This document shows, piece after piece, positions 18,296 through 26,959 of a DNA stretch of 64,000 bases (positions are counted from its first letter, which is position 1; each line of letters opens with the position of its first letter). A program made the translations under genes and the position numbers. Below the pieces are notes generated by a model. It saw nothing but the letters and a program-made list of their open reading frames with translations, ran no database searches and was not told where the DNA came from. Source of the stretch: Andreprevotia chitinilytica DSM 18519 (GTDB taxonomy: Bacteria; Pseudomonadota; Gammaproteobacteria; Burkholderiales; Chitinibacteraceae); the NCBI RefSeq assembly GCF_000711875.1, contig NZ_JONM01000007.1, positions 62,001 through 126,000 on the forward strand, written 5' to 3'.

Positions 18296-18325
18296 TTGAC
18301 ATGCAAGTAAATGCTTGCATATTAT
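18296..18325 (+). promoter_or_regulatory. Promoter with palindromic operator for the SRPBCC-ArsR operon
   Basis: A consensus -35 TTGACA (18296-18301) and a -10 TATTAT (18320-18325) are spaced by 18 bp. The spacer region contains a 7-bp inverted repeat ATGCAAG-N6-CTTGCAT (18301-18320) lying exactly between the boxes. ArsR-family repressors typically bind such sites, and one is encoded in the operon (18918-19247), so autoregulation is a direct inference. Confidence 0.75.
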
Positions 18326-18451
18326 TCATCACGCTCCTGAAGATCGGGGCCTGGAGATCAACGAGGGTCTTCAAAGCGATGGCGATGCCACGTGGTTTTG
18401 GCCGTGACAACGCATTCATTCATTTCGAGCAATCTTGTAAGGAGAAATATC

Positions 18452-18910
18452 GTGGTGGATATCCTGCATAGAGTCGGAATCAAAGCGCCCCTGAATGAGG
18501 TCTATAAGGCCCTGACCACGCGCGAAGGCCTTGCCGCCTGGTGGACGAACGACACGCAAGGGGAAAGCAAAGTCGGTGGAGTGCTCAATTTCCGCTTCCG
18601 CGCCCCCGATGGCTCCGAGCTTGGCGGCTTCGAGATGAAGGTGCTTGAGCTGCATCCCGGTGAGCGTGTGCTCTGGCAAGTGGTCGACGGGCCGGCAGAA
18701 TGGATCGGCACCAAAATCAGTTGGGATCTCAGGCAAGAGGACGACTATTGCCTCGTTCACTTCAAGCATCTGGACTGGAAAGAGCCGGTGGAATTCATGC
18801 ACCACTGCAGCACCAAGTGGGCAATTTTCCTGATGAGCCTGAAGTCGCTGCTGGAAACTGGAAAAGGCTCGCCCAGCCCCAACGACGTCAAGATAGATAG
18901 CTGGAACTGA
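18452..18910 (+). CDS. SRPBCC / AHSA1-domain protein
   Basis: 152-residue START-like (SRPBCC) protein of the Aha1 C-terminal type, a fold that binds small hydrophobic ligands. Seen: VGIKAPLNEVYKALTTREGLAAWWT and, near the C-terminus, the family's helix WAIFLMSLKSLLETG. The frame opens upstream, but GTG at 18452 follows GGAG by 7 bases and starts at the family N-terminus. First gene of a three-gene operon with an ArsR regulator and a second SRPBCC protein, a common pairing with unknown substrate. Confidence 0.85.
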   Translation: MVDILHRVGIKAPLNEVYKALTTREGLAAWWTNDTQGESKVGGVLNFRFRAPDGSELGGFEMKVLELHPGERVLWQVVDGPAEWIGTKISWDLRQEDDYCLVHFKHLDWKEPVEFMHHCSTKWAIFLMSLKSLLETGKGSPSPNDVKIDSWN

Positions 18911-18917
18911 ACAACTC

Positions 18918-19247
18918 TTGGACATCGACAAAGTCTTCAAGGCGCTGGCGGACCCAACGCGCAGGCGCCTGCTTGACCAGCTGCATAGCGAGAGCGGCCA
19001 GACGCTCACGGCGCTCTGCGAGCACATGGATATGTCACGCCAGGCCGTGACCCAGCACTTGCAACAACTCGAAGAAGCCAACCTCGTCGCCATCGTTTGG
19101 CAAGGCCGGGAAAAGCTCCACTACCTGAACCCTGTGCCGCTGCACGAGATTTACACGCGCTGGATCGAAAAGTTCGAACACGGCCGCCTCGATGCGTTGC
19201 ACAACCTCAAACAGAGATTGGAAGGTGATGACAATGACAAAACCTGA
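18918..19247 (+). CDS. ArsR-family transcriptional regulator
   Basis: 109-residue winged-helix repressor: FKALADPTRRRLLDQLHSE at the start and the recognition region MSRQAVTQHLQQLEEANLV. No metal-binding cysteine motif is present, so it is not a metal sensor of the classic type; this matches the SRPBCC-linked ArsR subgroup. Initiates with TTG at 18918, 8 bp after the previous stop. Likely binds the ATGCAAG-N6-CTTGCAT palindrome in the operon promoter (inference). Confidence 0.88.
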   Translation: MDIDKVFKALADPTRRRLLDQLHSESGQTLTALCEHMDMSRQAVTQHLQQLEEANLVAIVWQGREKLHYLNPVPLHEIYTRWIEKFEHGRLDALHNLKQRLEGDDNDKT

Positions 19248-19704
19248 TTTCGTGTACGTGACCTACATCGCAACGACGCCGGAGAAAGTGTGGCAGGCCC
19301 TGATCGACCCGGCGCTGGCACGCCAGTATTGGGCCGACCCGAAAGGGGGCTGCGCACGGGTGAACGTGTCGGACTGGCAGCCTGGCTCTCGGTGGGAGCA
19401 CCAACGCCTCGACGGCACGGTCGATATCCTCGGTAAGGTGGTCGAGACCACGCCGCCAAGCCGCCTGGTCATCACGTGGGCCCGGCCGACGGAGGTCGAG
19501 GACGAAGCGAAACATTCGCGGGTTACGTTCGATATCGAGCCCTATAGCGACGGGCTCGTCCGTTTGATGGTCACGCATGCAGACCTTGAACGCGACCCGG
19601 AGATGCTAAAAGGCATATCGGGCGGCTGGCCGATCGTGCTTTCGAACCTCAAGACGCTGCTCGAAAGCGGTCACGCGCTTCCTGGCTCGCCCGTGGCAAG
19701 CTGA
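19234..19704 (+). CDS. SRPBCC / AHSA1-domain protein
   Basis: 156-residue START-like protein: YVTYIATTPEKVWQALIDPALARQYW at the N-terminus and GGWPIVLSNLKTLLESG at the C-terminus. Two ATG codons lie in frame (19228 and 19234); 19234 is preferred because GAAGGTG ends 6 bases upstream of it. It overlaps the ArsR gene by 14 bp, so translation is coupled. Third gene of the operon. Confidence 0.87.
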   Translation: MTKPDFVYVTYIATTPEKVWQALIDPALARQYWADPKGGCARVNVSDWQPGSRWEHQRLDGTVDILGKVVETTPPSRLVITWARPTEVEDEAKHSRVTFDIEPYSDGLVRLMVTHADLERDPEMLKGISGGWPIVLSNLKTLLESGHALPGSPVAS

Positions 19705-19729
19705 GCCGGATGCCCGACATACTTATCTC

Positions 19730-19838
19730 AGAGCCTGTTTACGATCTTTTCCATGTATTGAGGTGCAGCTTTTATCCCCCCTTCGCGGAAGGGGGAATAC
19801 ACCCGGCATCGTCGCTAAAAAGATCGTAAACAGGCTCT
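19730..19838. mobile_element. MITE-like element with 21-bp perfect terminal inverted repeats
   Basis: The 109-bp element is bounded by exact 21-bp inverted repeats (19730-19750 and 19818-19838; outer end AGAGCCTGTTTACGATC). Its centre carries a CCCCCTTC-GCG-GAAGGGGG hairpin at about 19775-19794. No coding capacity. Related but longer copies are at 21989-22211 and 27475-27655; the central hairpin recurs in the efflux operon spacers. No target duplication is clear. Confidence 0.8.
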
Positions 19839-19929
19839 TACGTATGTTGGGCATCAATGTCCCCAGCCCACTCACCGACCCGATTTGCAGCGTTGCTCGC
19901 CACGGGCAGTTTTCATCGTTGTGGAGAAC

Positions 19930-20634
19930 ATGGAACACCTGTCTGAAACGCTTGCTGTGCCCCTTGATATGCAGACCGTAGAGATTCCCGCAGGCAGCAT
20001 CGCATTGCGGGACGATAGAACGGGCCGTCAATGGAGCGTCGAAATACAATGCTTTGCCATTGGCCGCTATCCGGTTACGCAGGCGCAATATGCAGCGGTG
20101 ACCGGTCAATGGCCATCGGCCGCTGTCGCCGCGCAATGCCCGGTAGAGAGCGTGTCCTGGCTTGATGCCGCTCGGTTCTGCAACATGCTATCGAAGACGG
20201 CTGGCCTGCTCGTCTGCTACGAAATCCATGCAGACGGAACGGGCGCCACTCTGATTCCCGGCAGCGACGGCTATCGCCTGCCCACCGAAGCGGAATGGGA
20301 ATACGCCTGCCGCGCCGGCACTCATGGCCCAAGATATGGCGAACTCGGCGATATCGCCTGGTATGCAGAAAACGCCGGTGGGCACCCGCAGGATGTCGGT
20401 CAGAAGCAAGCCAATGCCTGGGGGCTTTACGACATGCTGGGCAACGTTTGGGAATGGTGTGCCGATCAATACGATCCGGCGGTCTATGGGTCGTATCGCG
20501 TATTCCGTGGTGGCGGTTGGTCTGATGCCGAAAGAGGCTGCCTTGCGACCAATCGACGCCGCAGTCATCCGACCTTTGCCATTGATGATCTCGGCTTTCG
20601 GGTGGCCAGATCGCCGGGCATCAATCGCGGGTGA
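19930..20634 (+). CDS. Formylglycine-generating-enzyme (SUMF1) domain protein
   Basis: 234-residue protein with the FGE-sulfatase fold. Seen in order: VEIPAGSIALRDD, FAIGRYPVTQAQYAAVTG, PVESVSWLDAARFCNMLS, GYRLPTEAEWEYACRAGT, NAWGLYDMLGNVWEWCAD, RVFRGGGWSD and FAIDDLGFRVARS. Such domains occur in sulfatase-modifying enzymes, in hercynine/ergothioneine-type oxidases and in many proteins of unknown role; no sulfatase is nearby, so the substrate is open. ATG at 19930 follows GGAG; no signal peptide. It begins 92 bp after the MITE-like element. Confidence 0.85.
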   Translation: MEHLSETLAVPLDMQTVEIPAGSIALRDDRTGRQWSVEIQCFAIGRYPVTQAQYAAVTGQWPSAAVAAQCPVESVSWLDAARFCNMLSKTAGLLVCYEIHADGTGATLIPGSDGYRLPTEAEWEYACRAGTHGPRYGELGDIAWYAENAGGHPQDVGQKQANAWGLYDMLGNVWEWCADQYDPAVYGSYRVFRGGGWSDAERGCLATNRRRSHPTFAIDDLGFRVARSPGINRG

Positions 20635-20649
20635 TCCAGCACCTAAGTC

Positions 20650-20690
20650 CGTAGGTTGGTGTTGAGCGCAGCGAAGCCCAACGTGGGTAC
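20650..20690. repeat. Degenerate GTAGGTTGG-type intergenic repeat
   Basis: The stretch CGTAGGTTGGTGTTGAGCGC and following AGCGAAGCCCAACG resembles, with divergence, the half-element at 60996-61026 (CGTAGGATGGGCAGAGCGAA). It sits in the 159-bp gap before fabV. No further function is visible. Confidence 0.5.
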
Positions 20691-20793
20691 TACGGCACGG
20701 GCCGCTTGAGGTCGGCCACCTCGTTTACAATGCGCAAAGTTTTCGCGCCCCCAGTCGTCTTAATCCTCCGGGCAGCCCACTCAAGGAATCTTC

Positions 20794-21984
20794 ATGATCA
20801 TCAAACCGCGCGTGCGTGGCTTCATTTGCGTGACCACCCACCCTGCTGGCTGCGAAGCCAACGTCAAGGAACAGATCGAATATGTCGCCGCGAGCGACCC
20901 CTTTGCGGACGGCCCCAAGCGCGTATTGGTGATTGGCGCATCAACTGGCTACGGTCTGGCAGCCCGGATCACCGCTGCTTTCGGCGCCGGTGCCGATACG
21001 CTGGGGGTGTTTTTCGAGCGCCCCGGCAGCGAGACCAAACCCGGCACCGCCGGCTGGTACAACACCGCCGCGTTCGAGAAATTTGCCACCGCCAAGGGCT
21101 TGTACGCGAAGAGCATCAATGGCGATGCGTTCTCTGACGCGATCAAGCAGCAGACCATCGATGTCATCAAGCGTGATCTCGGTCAGGTCGATCTGGTGGT
21201 CTACAGCCTGGCGTCGCCACGGCGCACGCATCCCAAGACCGGCGAGGTGTTCACGTCGACGCTGAAACCGGTGGGCAAGGCCGTCCACTTGCGTGGCATC
21301 GATACCGATCAGGAAATCGTCAAAGAAACGGTGCTGGAGCCGGCCACGCAAGCCGAAGTCGACAACACCGTGGCGGTGATGGGTGGTGAAGACTGGCAGA
21401 TGTGGATCGATGCGCTGCTGGATGCCGGCGTGCTGGCCGATGGCGCGAAGACGACCGCCTTCACCTATCTGGGCGAAAAGATCACGCATGATCTCTACTG
21501 GAACGGCTCGATCGGCGCGGCCAAGAAGGATCTCGATCAAAAGGTACTCGGCATTCGCGAGAAGCTGGCCAGCAAAGGCGGCGATGCGCGGGTCTCGGTA
21601 TTGAAGGCGGTGGTCACCCAAGCCAGCTCCGCCATTCCGATCATGCCGCTGTACCTGTCGCTGCTGTTCAAGGTGATGAAAGCAAAGGGCACGCACGAAG
21701 GCTGTATCGAGCAGGTCTACGGCCTCTACAAGGACAGCCTGTACGGCGCGGCACCACTGATGGATGACGAAGGCCGTCTGCGTGCGGATTACAAGGAACT
21801 CGATCCGGAAGTCCAGGCCGGCGTGCAGCAGCTTTGGGGCCAGGTGACCAACGACAATATCTATGAGCTCACCGACTTTGCCGGCTACAAGGCGGAATTC
21901 CTGCGCCTGTTTGGCTTTGGCATCGATGGGGTGGATTACGAAGCGGACGTGAATCCCGACGTGCCAGTCCCCAGCCTTGGCTAG
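20794..21984 (+). CDS. fabV: Enoyl-ACP reductase FabV
   Basis: 396-residue NADH-dependent enoyl-ACP (trans-2-enoyl) reductase, the last reduction of the fatty-acid cycle. Starts [20 protein letters not shown]; the nucleotide-binding [14 protein letters not shown] and the Tyr-X8-Lys catalytic pair (in [14 protein letters not shown]) of the FabV class are clear. The C-terminal half ([18 protein letters not shown]) is typical. FabV enzymes are intrinsically little affected by triclosan compared with FabI (known of the family). It stands alone, 15 kb from the main fab cluster, as in many proteobacteria. Confidence 0.97.
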   Translation: MIIKPRVRGFICVTTHPAGCEANVKEQIEYVAASDPFADGPKRVLVIGASTGYGLAARITAAFGAGADTLGVFFERPGSETKPGTAGWYNTAAFEKFATAKGLYAKSINGDAFSDAIKQQTIDVIKRDLGQVDLVVYSLASPRRTHPKTGEVFTSTLKPVGKAVHLRGIDTDQEIVKETVLEPATQAEVDNTVAVMGGEDWQMWIDALLDAGVLADGAKTTAFTYLGEKITHDLYWNGSIGAAKKDLDQKVLGIREKLASKGGDARVSVLKAVVTQASSAIPIMPLYLSLLFKVMKAKGTHEGCIEQVYGLYKDSLYGAAPLMDDEGRLRADYKELDPEVQAGVQQLWGQVTNDNIYELTDFAGYKAEFLRLFGFGIDGVDYEADVNPDVPVPSLG

Positions 21985-21988
21985 GCAT

Positions 21989-22211
21989 AGAGCCTGTTCA
22001 AAGTCTTTTTTGGCAACGAGTTACGTTGCCATCCCCCTTTTTTGTGCCGTGCGAATCTTTTGATTCGTTCAGGTATGGGGGCTAAGGGGGATTTCTGCGC
22101 CATCTCAACTTGCAATGACGTCGAAATCCCCCTCAGTCCCCCTTCGAGAAGGGGGAAGTAAAACCTTGAGGCGCTTCAAGTTGGTGGTTTGCGAGACTTT
22201 GAACAACCTCT
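21989..22211. mobile_element. MITE-like element, long form
   Basis: A 223-bp element whose left end (AGAGCCTGTTCAAAGTC, 21989-22005) matches the reverse complement of its right end (22195-22211) at 15 of 17 positions. Inside are a CGAATC-TTTT-GATTCG hairpin, a GGGGGATTTC segment and its inverted partner GAAATCCCCC, and a CCCCCTTCGAGAAGGGGG hairpin. The interior is very similar to 27515-27655. It starts 5 bp after the fabV stop. It has no coding capacity, so it would need a transposase in trans. Confidence 0.75.
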
Positions 22212-22479
22212 AAGGCCGCGTTGCTCCCGCAGCGGAAGTGCCCCCACAAACTGCCGTTCGGCGGAAGCGTTACCGGATTCTGGCGCCCAGTCCTCGACAC
22301 CGCTGACCACTCTGCCAACAATGACTGACGTGGTTATTAAACCGGCAAGAATCATCGCTGCCGGCAACATGCGTAATCGGGTCGTTCAGGCGCGTCTTCA
22401 CGCGTCGGCCAATCATGATTGTCGTGGGAGCAACACGACGTCTTGCACGTCTCGTCCACGATGAAAAAAGGGGAAAAAG
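22212..22479. other. Upstream region of the hybrid kinase, no gene
   Basis: About 270 bp between the MITE-like element and the kinase start. No supported ORF, RNA or repeat seen. A GGGGA ribosome site directly precedes the kinase ATG. Confidence 0.5.
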
Positions 22480-25400
22480 ATGACAGACGAGGGGCGGGTT
22501 GGCGACGAATCCGAGGCCATGCTCCCGCCGGATGCCGCCTCCTCTGGCCTATCCGCGCAGCGCCTGTTTGCCGGCGGCGGCGAGATGGGCGCGATCATGC
22601 GCGAGATGGATTGGGCCCAAACGAAGCTCGGCCCGGTCGAATCCTGGCCGCGCAGCCTCAAAACCATGTTGGGCGTGGTGCTCGGCAGCCGCTTCCCCAT
22701 GCTGCTGTGGTGGGGCCCCGATCTGCTGCATCTGTATAACGATGCCTATCGCCCGATCCTGCGCGACAAACACCCCGCATCCCTCGCCGCCCCGGCCGCG
22801 CAAATCTGGGCCGAGGTCTGGGACGTGGCCGGCCCGATGGCCAGAAGCGTGCAGGAAGGCGGGCCTGCGACATGGACGGAAGACCTGCAGCTCTTCATCA
22901 ATAGCGGCAGCATGCTGGAGGAAACGTATTTCACGTTTTCATACAGCCCCGTGCCTGGGGACGACGGGCGGGTCGGTGGCCTGCTCAACACCGTGCAGGA
23001 AACAACCGTCAAGGTGCAGAGCGAGCGGCAAATCCGCATGCTGCACGATCTGGCAGCCCGTGCCGCAGAGGCGAAATCCAAGGATGAAGCCTATCGCATC
23101 GCCACCGAGGTCTTAGCTGCCAACGAGCTGGATATTCCGTTTGTTCTGCTGTACGTCCTGAACGAGAAGGCGGATGGCGCATCACGCGTCGGCGCGGGCG
23201 GCTGGCAAGAAGAAGCCAGCCCTGCCGCCCCCACCCATCTGTCACTTGCCGAAGACACAAGCGCCACAAGCTGGCCGCTTGCCGAGGTGATCCGCAGTGG
23301 GCACGAATTGGTCATCGACGACCTCACCGCACGCTTCGGGCCGTTACCGACCGGCCGCTGGGGCGCACGCCCCGAACGCGCGATCCTGCTGCCACTGCTG
23401 CATGCCGGCCAAGCAACGCCTTCCGCTGTGCTGGTCTTGGGCATCAGCCCGCACCGCACCTTTGATGACCGCTATCAGCGGTTCTTTCACGCCACCGCCG
23501 ATCAAGTCACCACCATCATTGCCAACGCCCACGCCACCGAACAGGAGCGGCAGCGGGCCGAGAAACTGGCCGAACTCGATCGATCCAAGACGGCGTTCTT
23601 TTCCAACATCAGCCACGAGTTCAGAACCCCGCTCACGCTGCTGCTCGGGCCGCTGGAGGTGCTGCTGTCCGACCCCGCCCTTGCACCCGAAACCCGCGAG
23701 CGGCTGGTGCAGATGCAGCGCAATGCACTCCGCATGCTGCGACTGGTGAACACGCTGCTCGACTTCTCGCGCATGGATGCGGGCCGGCACTCCGCACGCT
23801 TTGCGCCGACCGATCTCGCTCGCTATACCGCCGATCTGGCGAGCGCTTTCCGCTCGGCGCTGGAAAAAGCGGGCTTGTCCTTCACGGTGAATTGTTCGTC
23901 CCTGCCGGCCCCGATCTATGTGGATCGCGACATGTGGGAGAAGATCGTCATGAATCTGCTCTCGAACGCGCTCAAGTTCACCTTCGAGGGCGGCGTGAAC
24001 GTGCAGGTCGCCGCGACGCCGGGCGGCGCACGCCTGACGGTAAAAGATAGCGGCACGGGCATTCCGCAAGCCGAACAGTCCCGGCTGTTCCAGCGGTTTT
24101 ACCGCGTGGAAGGCGCCCGCTCACGCACGCACGAGGGCACCGGCATCGGTCTGGCGCTGGTGAACGAACTCGTCAAGCTGCATGGTGGCGAAATCCACGT
24201 CGCCAGCGACCCCGGCAAAGGCACCGAATTCACGATCACCTTGCCCGGCGGACGCGAGCACCTGCCACCGGAACACGTGTTCGAATCCGCCGACGTCGCA
24301 GCAGTCACGCGGAACGTGGCGGCCTATCTGGACGACGCGCTGCAATGGCTGCCCTACGAGACGCCCGCCGTCGCCTCGACAACGACAAAGAGCAGCACCC
24401 GCTTGCTAGTCGCCGACGATAACGGCGACTTGCGCAACTTCCTCGTCAGCCTGCTTGCGCCGCATTACGACGTGCAGGCCGTAGCCGATGGGCGCGAAGC
24501 GCTGGCCGCCATTCAGGCGAGAAAACCAGATCTAGTGCTGAGCGACGTGATGATGCCCAACCTCGATGGTCTGGGCCTGTTGCGCGCCCTGCGCGAAAAC
24601 CCCGAGACACGCACGCTGCCGGTGATTTTGCTTTCAGCGCGGGCGGGGCAGGAAGCCTCGCTCGAAGGGCTCTCTGCCGGCGCGGACGACTATCTCGCCA
24701 AGCCGTTCACCTCGCAGGAACTGCTCGCCCGCGTTCGCACCCACCTCAGCATGGCGCAGGCGCGCAACGAGCTGAATGCCGAGCTGGTGCGGGCCAACGA
24801 GGAGCTGAAAGCGTTCAGCTATTCGGTCTCGCATGACTTGCGCGCGCCGCTGCTGGCCATCGATGGCTTCAGCGAAATGCTGCAAGAGCAGTGCGCGGAG
24901 CAACTCGATGCCAGCGGGCAAAATTTCCTGAACAAGATTCGCGCCTCTGCTGTGCGGATGGGCGAGTTGATCGACGATTTGCTGCAACTGGCGCGGGTGG
25001 CCAGTGCCGACCTCGTCCGCAATCCGGTCGACGTTTCGGGTCTGGCTCAGGTGGTCTGCGAGGAACTCAAACGCCGGGACCCGGCACGCAGCGTGAGCCT
25101 CGTGATCCAGAACGGACTTGCCGCCGCCGCAGACAGCCGGTTGTTACGCGTGCTGCTGGAAAATCTGCTCGGCAATGCCTGGAAGTTCACCGGCAAGACC
25201 GCCGTGCCGGCCATCACCGTTGGCACAGAGCAGCGCGATGGCGGCGCGGTATTTTTCGTGCGCGACAACGGCGCCGGGTTCGACATGAGTTATGCCAACA
25301 AGCTGTTTCAGCCCTTCCAGCGGCTGCACCAGCAAGACGAATTTCCGGGCACGGGGATCGGGCTGGCGACGGTGCGGCGGGTGGTCGAGCGCCACGGCGG

Positions 25401-25482
25401 TCGCGTGTGGGCGGAGTCATCTCCCGGGCATGGCGCCACCTTTTTCTTCAGCCTTCCCGCCCCCCTTCCCGCCCAGCCATGA
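22480..25482 (+). CDS. Tandem hybrid histidine kinase (kinase-receiver-kinase)
   Basis: 1000-residue soluble sensor with an unusual layout: PAS-like N-terminus (GPVESWPRSLKTMLGVVLGS), a GAF-like region from about 190 to 350, a first HisKA with phospho-acceptor His near 378 (FSNISHEFRTPLTLL), a first ATPase (NLLSNALKFTF, GTGIGLALVNELV), a receiver domain around 640-755 with phospho-Asp near 688 (LVLSDVMMPNLDG) and KPF lysine, then a second HisKA (His near 783, YSVSHDLRAPLLAI) and second ATPase (NLLGNAWKFTG, GTGIGLATVRRVV). No membrane segment is seen. Its stop overlaps the start of the single-domain response regulator downstream (ATGA), so the two form one signalling unit. Confidence 0.93.
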   Translation: MTDEGRVGDESEAMLPPDAASSGLSAQRLFAGGGEMGAIMREMDWAQTKLGPVESWPRSLKTMLGVVLGSRFPMLLWWGPDLLHLYNDAYRPILRDKHPASLAAPAAQIWAEVWDVAGPMARSVQEGGPATWTEDLQLFINSGSMLEETYFTFSYSPVPGDDGRVGGLLNTVQETTVKVQSERQIRMLHDLAARAAEAKSKDEAYRIATEVLAANELDIPFVLLYVLNEKADGASRVGAGGWQEEASPAAPTHLSLAEDTSATSWPLAEVIRSGHELVIDDLTARFGPLPTGRWGARPERAILLPLLHAGQATPSAVLVLGISPHRTFDDRYQRFFHATADQVTTIIANAHATEQERQRAEKLAELDRSKTAFFSNISHEFRTPLTLLLGPLEVLLSDPALAPETRERLVQMQRNALRMLRLVNTLLDFSRMDAGRHSARFAPTDLARYTADLASAFRSALEKAGLSFTVNCSSLPAPIYVDRDMWEKIVMNLLSNALKFTFEGGVNVQVAATPGGARLTVKDSGTGIPQAEQSRLFQRFYRVEGARSRTHEGTGIGLALVNELVKLHGGEIHVASDPGKGTEFTITLPGGREHLPPEHVFESADVAAVTRNVAAYLDDALQWLPYETPAVASTTTKSSTRLLVADDNGDLRNFLVSLLAPHYDVQAVADGREALAAIQARKPDLVLSDVMMPNLDGLGLLRALRENPETRTLPVILLSARAGQEASLEGLSAGADDYLAKPFTSQELLARVRTHLSMAQARNELNAELVRANEELKAFSYSVSHDLRAPLLAIDGFSEMLQEQCAEQLDASGQNFLNKIRASAVRMGELIDDLLQLARVASADLVRNPVDVSGLAQVVCEELKRRDPARSVSLVIQNGLAAAADSRLLRVLLENLLGNAWKFTGKTAVPAITVGTEQRDGGAVFFVRDNGAGFDMSYANKLFQPFQRLHQQDEFPGTGIGLATVRRVVERHGGRVWAESSPGHGATFFFSLPAPLPAQP

Positions 25483-25916
25483 GCACACCAGACATCCTGC
25501 TGGCTGAAGACAACCCCACGACGGCGGAGCTCTTCGTTTACGCCCTTGAGGCCAACAAGTCGGAGGCGACCATCCGGGTCGTGCGCGACGGTGTGGAAGT
25601 GCTGGATTTCCTGTTTGGCGACGCGACGCAGCCCGAGCGCACGGGCAATGCCCTGCCGCGGCTGGTGCTGCTTGATCTGAACATGCCAAGGCTCGGCGGG
25701 TTCGAGGTGCTGGCGCGCCTGCGGGCCGATGAACGCACGCGGACGCTGCCGGTGGTGATCCTGAGTTCATCTGACGACGAGTCAGATGAGCGCGAAGCCT
25801 ATCGGCTGGGCGCCAACGGCTATATCAAGAAGCCCAGAGGGTTTAAAGAGTCTCGCGGCACCATCGCCCAGATCGAACAGGATTGGTTGAAAGCAGACAT
25901 TGCACCACCGGGCTGA
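25479..25916 (+). CDS. Single-domain response regulator (Rcp1-like)
   Basis: 145-residue CheY-like receiver without an output domain: acidic pair in LLAEDNPTTAELF, phospho-Asp in LVLLDLNMPRLGGFEVL near residue 68, Thr/Ser switch in VVILSSSDDESD and Lys in GANGYIKKPRG. The length and the FLFGD insertion match the Rcp1 type that partners phytochrome-like and other hybrid kinases. The ATGA overlap with the kinase gene indicates coupled translation. Output probably by protein-protein contact or phosphotransfer. Confidence 0.92.
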   Translation: MSTPDILLAEDNPTTAELFVYALEANKSEATIRVVRDGVEVLDFLFGDATQPERTGNALPRLVLLDLNMPRLGGFEVLARLRADERTRTLPVVILSSSDDESDEREAYRLGANGYIKKPRGFKESRGTIAQIEQDWLKADIAPPG

Positions 25917-25946
25917 TCCCCTTGGCACCTCCTCCCCCCTGACGAT

Positions 25947-26843
25947 TCACGACGCCGCCACCTCAAACTTCCCGATCAGGAAGTCCAGCAAGCGACGTAC
26001 CCGCAGCGGCAGATATCGGGCACCCGGATACACCACATTCAGCAGCGCGGCCTCGCCCTGGTAGTTCTCCAGCAGCGGAACCAGCCGCTGCTGTTCAATA
26101 TCGTGGGCCACGTCCAGGCTCGACTTGTAGACGACCCCCGCCCCTTCGATCGCCCATTGCCGCACGATGGCGCTGTCGTCGGCACAACGATCACCGCGCA
26201 CATTCACGACGATGGCTTTCTTGCCCTCATAAAACGTCCACGCGGTGTTCTGTCTGCCACCGGTGTAAAAGCTCAGACAGTTGTGGTGTTCCAGATCGCT
26301 CGGGGTCAGCGGCGTGCCATGCTTTTGTAGATAGGCCGGGGAGGCACAAGCGATCTGCCGGCTATCGCACAGCCGGCGCGCCACCAGGCGGGAATCCTGC
26401 AATTCGCCGTAGCGGAGCGCGAGATCGACGGTATCGCGCAGCAAGTCGTGCAGGGCATCGGATACGTGCAGCACCACGCGCACTTGCGGATGCAGGCGCA
26501 GAAACTCGTCCAGCCAGGGGGTAAGGACGGATCGGGCCAGATCAGACGGCGCAGCCAGATGGATATCGCCCGCCAAGCCGGCACGCCCGACCCTGATCTG
26601 CGCCTCGCCATCGGTCAGGATACCGAGCGCGCGCTCGCAGTAGTCCCGGAACAGCGCGCCTTCGGCGGTGAGGCGGAGTGAGCGGGTCGAACGCTCGAAC
26701 AGCCGCGCTTCCAGCGCTTGCTCCAGCCGCTTGATGGCCGCGCTGGCGGCGGCGGGCGTGATCTGTAGCTGGCGGGCAGCCGTGCTGAAGTTGCCGGTGT
26801 CGGCGGCACGCAGGAATAGTTGCAGGTCAGTCAGGCTGTACAT
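25947..26843 (-). CDS. LysR-family regulator
   Basis: 298-residue LysR regulator: helix-turn-helix in residues 5-62 (LQLFLRAADTGNFSTAARQLQITPAAASAAIKRLE), then a ligand-binding domain with GDIHLAAPSDLARSVL and the CrgA/DmlR-like ADDSAIVRQWAIEGAGVVYKS. This subgroup often controls a divergently transcribed gene, here the DUF1993 protein at 26960. The 116-bp intergenic region holds a palindrome suited to LysR binding. Ligand unknown. Confidence 0.92.
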   Translation of the reverse strand: MYSLTDLQLFLRAADTGNFSTAARQLQITPAAASAAIKRLEQALEARLFERSTRSLRLTAEGALFRDYCERALGILTDGEAQIRVGRAGLAGDIHLAAPSDLARSVLTPWLDEFLRLHPQVRVVLHVSDALHDLLRDTVDLALRYGELQDSRLVARRLCDSRQIACASPAYLQKHGTPLTPSDLEHHNCLSFYTGGRQNTAWTFYEGKKAIVVNVRGDRCADDSAIVRQWAIEGAGVVYKSSLDVAHDIEQQRLVPLLENYQGEAALLNVVYPGARYLPLRVRRLLDFLIGKFEVAAS

Positions 26844-26858
26844 TTGCTGGTGCCGATT

Positions 26859-26870
26859 TTCAAATTTGAA
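26859..26870. promoter_or_regulatory. Candidate LysR operator in divergent intergenic region
   Basis: A perfect 12-bp palindrome TTCAAATTTGAA lies 16 bp upstream of the LysR start and 90 bp from the divergent DUF1993 gene. It contains the T-N11-A layout expected for LysR proteins. Binding is inferred. Confidence 0.6.
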
Positions 26871-26959
26871 TTGAAAGTAAATCTATTTATCGCCGCATTA
26901 TCAACACGGGCCAGCGCGTGCACAATCGCTGCACTTTCAGCACTTCATCGATCAAGGCT

